DNA from: Clostridia bacterium
Lineage (GTDB): Bacteria; Bacillota; Clostridia; UMGS1883
Direction of reading: 5' to 3'
Length of the DNA: 64,000 nucleotides
Assembly: GCA_017472685.1 (NCBI GenBank)
Contig: JAFUOO010000013.1
Location: 1 to 64,000 of the forward strand
Every line of letters starts with the position of its first letter. Positions within the stretch are counted from its first letter, which is position 1. Of the stretch, positions 60,653 to 64,000 are shown one piece after another. Below the pieces are notes generated by a model. That model was not told the origin of the DNA. It did no database searches and was given only the letters and a program-made list of their open reading frames with translations. Both the position numbers and the translations under genes were made by a program.

Positions 60653-63600
60653 ATGAGAATGAAAAAAGTTTTAAGCTTTGTTCTCGCAGTAGTTATGATG
60701 CTCAGCGTTGTGCCGGCAGTTTATGCCGACGACATGGTGCTCAGTAGCTATCAGGTTAATTCTGCCACAACCACTCTGGGGCAGATGCCGCTGCTTCCCG
60801 ACAGAGCAATACTTACCTTTGAAAACGGCGATGTACTGATTGAATACATCACCTGGAATGAATTTGACGAAAGTCTGTATGCTGCCGAGGGCACCTTTGA
60901 GGTGACAGGCGTGACGGAATCGGGCTATGAGGTCAAGACAACTGTTACAGTTGAGAAAAACGCAGACACTGACATTGCATCGGGTCTTATTGCGCACTAT
61001 AACTTCGACTATGACGCTGCTGAACCCTCCATCATTTCGGATGTTTCCGGCAACGGTAACGATGCAAAAGTACTTAATAACGTTGGTGAAGTTTCCAACG
61101 GTTGGTGGTCTGAAACTGTCAACAACCGTCTTACTGTTGCAGACGGTGTTGCAACTTTCCCCGGTATGACATCTACCTGGGGCGGGGCACATCTCGGTGC
61201 GGCACTCAAGCTTCCCAATAACATCAACTCCGATGTTGAAAGCTTCTCCTTCTCCGCATGGATTAAGGCAGACGGCGAATATACATATGCAAACAACATG
61301 TCAAGATTTTTCGACTTTGGTAATCTTGGCAGCGGCTCTAATAATGCATACAACAGTATTTTCGCAAGATATACATCCTCCTCGGGCCTTCTCCGTATTC
61401 AGGACAGAGACATAAACAAGTATCAGGAAACAACGATTTCCTCCCGTCCCTTTACAGACGTATGGGGTCTCTTTACCTTTGTTTATGAAAAGAACGAGGA
61501 AACAGGCTACTACGCGACAACCGTTTATGTAAACGGTGAAGAGGTAGAAGCATTGTCAACAACAAATGTTTACACACGTGCTCTTTCCGACCTTGGTGAG
61601 CTTACAGACGTAAACAACGGCTTCTTCATCGGCAGAACAACATGGGCTGCTACAAACCAGAACGTAACAGATAACCCCGACTTTAAGGGTCAGATGGATG
61701 ATATCCGTCTTTACAACCGTGCGTTAACCCCCGGTCAGGTTAACTATATTTACGAAACAACTGCTCCTGTGGGCATGATTGAAATGACAGAGTACTACGT
61801 TGACGATGTAACCACTCTTGCGGGCGATTATCCGCTCCTTCCCGAAACAGTAACTGCTTACTATAACACAGGTGCTGAAAAGGAAGTTAAGGTTACATGG
61901 GACATTCTTTCCTCTGACCAGTATGCACAGGAGGGCTCCTTCATGGCAGGCGGTTACACCGAAGAGGGTAACTACGTTACTGTAAAGGTTATCGTTATCA
62001 AGAAGGACACTTCCACACTCAACGAAGGCCTTCTGGCATATTACACATTTAACGACGACAGTCAGGAGCCCGATACAATTATCGACGCCTCCGGCAATAA
62101 CAACAACGCTTCCGTACATAACCTCTACCAGGAGGTTACAACAGGCGGCTGGGGTGGCGGCACCACAACAATTGTTGAAAGAAAAATGAGCGTTACAGAC
62201 GGCGTTCTTTACTTCCCCGGTGCATTAATCGGCGAAGATGCAGGTCTTACAGGCAGAAACCAGAGAAGCCGATTCTTCTCAGGTCCTGCAATCCGTATGC
62301 CCGACGGCATTAATGAAAACGCAGAGGAATTTACATATGCTGCATGGATTTATGCAGACACAGATTACCGTTATGCGTCTTCTCTCCAGAGATTCTTTGA
62401 CTTTGGTAACGATGTGAGAGACTCCTTCTTCTTCCGTTATGTGCCTTCCACAGGCGAAGCCCGTTTCCAGGACAGAGGCGTGGGAAGTGGCAGTGACGAT
62501 GCAAATTCTCTTATAGCTGCAACACTTGAAGACAACCCCTTTGCAGGCAAGTGGGCACACCTTGTTGTGACATACGAAAAGAGCGCCGAGGGTGAATATT
62601 ACACACCTCACATTTATATCGACGGTGTTGAGAGATATGAGTTTGACAACTCTCTTACAACACTTACACGTGCATTTGGCGACAGCGTGTCCTCCTCTTC
62701 CTCAAACTACGGTATGTGGATTGGTAAAACACAGTGGGCGTTTGACTCTGCTCAGGCATCAAACAACCCCGAATTCAAGGGTAAGATGGACGAAATCCGT
62801 CTTTACGACAGAGCGCTTTCTGCAAGCGAAGTAACAGAGCTTTATAACGCAAAGAAGCCCTCTGATGTGCCTGTTGACTATGACAGCATGCCCCAGACAA
62901 AGATTGCTGTTACAGAGGATGTTGAAGTATCAACAGCATATCCCGACACAAACCGCGAGGGTCAGCCTCAGATGCTTGTATCCTCTAACAACGGTGCGGC
63001 AAATACACGCTACGGCTTCATGCGCCTTGGCGAGCTTTCCACAGGTCAGATTACATCTATGGCTAACTGCGAAAAGGCAGTTTTGAGCGTTTATGTGACC
63101 CTTATCGACAACTGGGGAACAAACGATGCATTCTACTGCTACGGCTTAACAGGTGAAGCCACAAAATGGGACGTTGATACTATCACAATGAACAACTACG
63201 CTGAGCAGATTGGCGGTGCTATTACAAGTGTTGGCGTAAGTGAGGTTGGCGAGCTTCTTGATACACAGTATGCCTCCGGTCAGCAGCGAGATTTCTATAT
63301 GCAGTGGGACGTTACAGAGTTTGTAAAGGAACACGCAGCTGAGGATTTCTCCTTCCTTCTTACCTGCGGCAGCAACGTTGCCTACATCAACACAAGCGAA
63401 TCAAATCTTGAAGGTCAGATGCCTGAACTTATTGTTTATCAGCAGGGCACGCCCATCACAGTAAACCGTGTTGATACAGAAGGCAATCCCATTTCCTCTT
63501 CTGTTGTATATGCAGTTGCTGGGTCAAGCTACACATACAATGTGGCAGATGCTCTTGTAAGCTATAACAACACAATCTACGTAGTAAATAAGGACGAATC

Positions 63601-64000
63601 CTCTCTTACAGTTGAAACAGTTACAGGTGAGGAAACAATCACAGTTGTATACGAAAAGGCTCAGGATATAAGATGTGACAGCGTGAACGTAAGAACTTAC
63701 GTTGGTAAGGCTCCCACACTTCCCAGAGTATTGAACATTTATGCAGGAGGCTACAGTGCACTCTTTGCCCTGCAGTGGGAAACAATCGAAGCATCACTCT
63801 ATGCTGAGAAGGGCGAATTTACCGTAACAGGCACAGTTCTTGGTACTGATGTGACACCTCAGGCAAATGTTGCTGTGTTCCCCGAATATAACGGTGCAGT
63901 AGGCGGCGACCTGGTGCTTTACATTTACAAAGACGGCGAGCTCGACGAAGAAAAGAGAATAAATAAGTCTTACGGCTCATCCTTCACTCTTGACTCGAGC
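60653..64000 (+). CDS. large secreted LamG/Ig-like multidomain protein (3' truncated by window end)
   Basis: 1,116 codons are visible and the frame is open at the window end. ATG 60653 follows AAGGATGAAGGA. The signal peptide covers about 1-25. By eye: an Ig-like (Big_4-type) unit near 30-100, a LamG-type sandwich about 107-370, a second Ig-like about 379-450, a second LamG about 456-735, a DNRLRE-like module about 749-930, a MucBP-like unit about 932-1000, and a third Ig-like about 1005-1082. No catalytic domain is seen yet. It could be a glycan-binding or adhesive part of a carbohydrate-active or adhesin protein. Confidence 0.85.
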   Translation, partial: MRMKKVLSFVLAVVMMLSVVPAVYADDMVLSSYQVNSATTTLGQMPLLPDRAILTFENGDVLIEYITWNEFDESLYAAEGTFEVTGVTESGYEVKTTVTVEKNADTDIASGLIAHYNFDYDAAEPSIISDVSGNGNDAKVLNNVGEVSNGWWSETVNNRLTVADGVATFPGMTSTWGGAHLGAALKLPNNINSDVESFSFSAWIKADGEYTYANNMSRFFDFGNLGSGSNNAYNSIFARYTSSSGLLRIQDRDINKYQETTISSRPFTDVWGLFTFVYEKNEETGYYATTVYVNGEEVEALSTTNVYTRALSDLGELTDVNNGFFIGRTTWAATNQNVTDNPDFKGQMDDIRLYNRALTPGQVNYIYETTAPVGMIEMTEYYVDDVTTLAGDYPLLPETVTAYYNTGAEKEVKVTWDILSSDQYAQEGSFMAGGYTEEGNYVTVKVIVIKKDTSTLNEGLLAYYTFNDDSQEPDTIIDASGNNNNASVHNLYQEVTTGGWGGGTTTIVERKMSVTDGVLYFPGALIGEDAGLTGRNQRSRFFSGPAIRMPDGINENAEEFTYAAWIYADTDYRYASSLQRFFDFGNDVRDSFFFRYVPSTGEARFQDRGVGSGSDDANSLIAATLEDNPFAGKWAHLVVTYEKSAEGEYYTPHIYIDGVERYEFDNSLTTLTRAFGDSVSSSSSNYGMWIGKTQWAFDSAQASNNPEFKGKMDEIRLYDRALSASEVTELYNAKKPSDVPVDYDSMPQTKIAVTEDVEVSTAYPDTNREGQPQMLVSSNNGAANTRYGFMRLGELSTGQITSMANCEKAVLSVYVTLIDNWGTNDAFYCYGLTGEATKWDVDTITMNNYAEQIGGAITSVGVSEVGELLDTQYASGQQRDFYMQWDVTEFVKEHAAEDFSFLLTCGSNVAYINTSESNLEGQMPELIVYQQGTPITVNRVDTEGNPISSSVVYAVAGSSYTYNVADALVSYNNTIYVVNKDESSLTVETVTGEETITVVYEKAQDIRCDSVNVRTYVGKAPTLPRVLNIYAGGYSALFALQWETIEASLYAEKGEFTVTGTVLGTDVTPQANVAVFPEYNGAVGGDLVLYIYKDGELDEEKRINKSYGSSFTLDSS

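Overview
The window looks like chromosomal DNA from an anaerobic member of the Clostridia (Bacillota), most likely an uncultured gut lineage. The evidence is gene order: ylmE-sepF-ylmH-divIVA-ileS-lspA-rluD-pyr and rimP-nusA-rnpM-ylxQ-infB-rbfA-nrnA-truB-ribF both follow the Bacillus subtilis order with some genes missing. TTGACA/TATAAT promoters with 17-nt spacers, strong AGGAGG ribosome sites and U-tract terminators recur throughout. Finer placement (for example Oscillospirales or Christensenellales) is a guess. There is no phage, transposase, CRISPR array or replication origin.

Layout. 1-720: rpsT and two tRNA genes (Thr-TGT, Tyr-GTA). 865-3360: one transcription unit of four unrecognised genes, three of which seem to share a small domain, followed by a YbaK-type tRNA deacylase. 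3430-9384: complete oligopeptide ABC importer oppBCDFA. 9471-12365: LCP cell-wall ligase, lipoprotein cyclophilin and gap. 12407-16200: palindromic repeat cluster, a lone GH127 arabinofuranosidase (minus), M18 aminopeptidase and rqcP. 16220-18254: secreted protein with three discoidin modules. 18255-18627: a run of five stem-loops. 18602-20485 (minus): rsmI, a TrmN6-like methyltransferase and a 56-residue ferredoxin. 20567-24666: dusB, guaB, eda, mscS.

24714-33739 is mostly minus strand: a LysM/L,D-transpeptidase pair (one member apparently dead), ribF, truB, nrnA, rbfA, infB, ylxQ, rnpM, nusA, rimP. Then polA, coaE and a lytic transglycosylase (plus), an unknown secreted protein and rpmB (minus). 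38764-48754: leuCDB, yqeG, an aroE-aroK fusion, ylmE, sepF, ylmH, divIVA, ileS. 48762-55047: lspA, rluD and pyrBCFKD. 55066-60540: metG, tatD, a TatD-linked radical SAM protein and panBCD. 60573-64000: the first 1,116 codons of a very large secreted LamG/Ig-like protein that runs off the window.

Most genes are core housekeeping: translation, pyrimidine, leucine, pantothenate, shikimate and flavin synthesis, and division. Accessory content is limited to the 865-2872 cluster, the GH127 enzyme, the two surface proteins and modular intergenic repeats. The best leads are the 865-2872 cluster of related small membrane proteins, the inactive LysM/L,D-transpeptidase partner, the hairpin that encloses the lspA ribosome site, three genes whose stop codons lie in terminator loops, and the modular repeats (one has become the C-terminus of the TrmN6-like protein). 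No clearly new defence or mobile system is visible.
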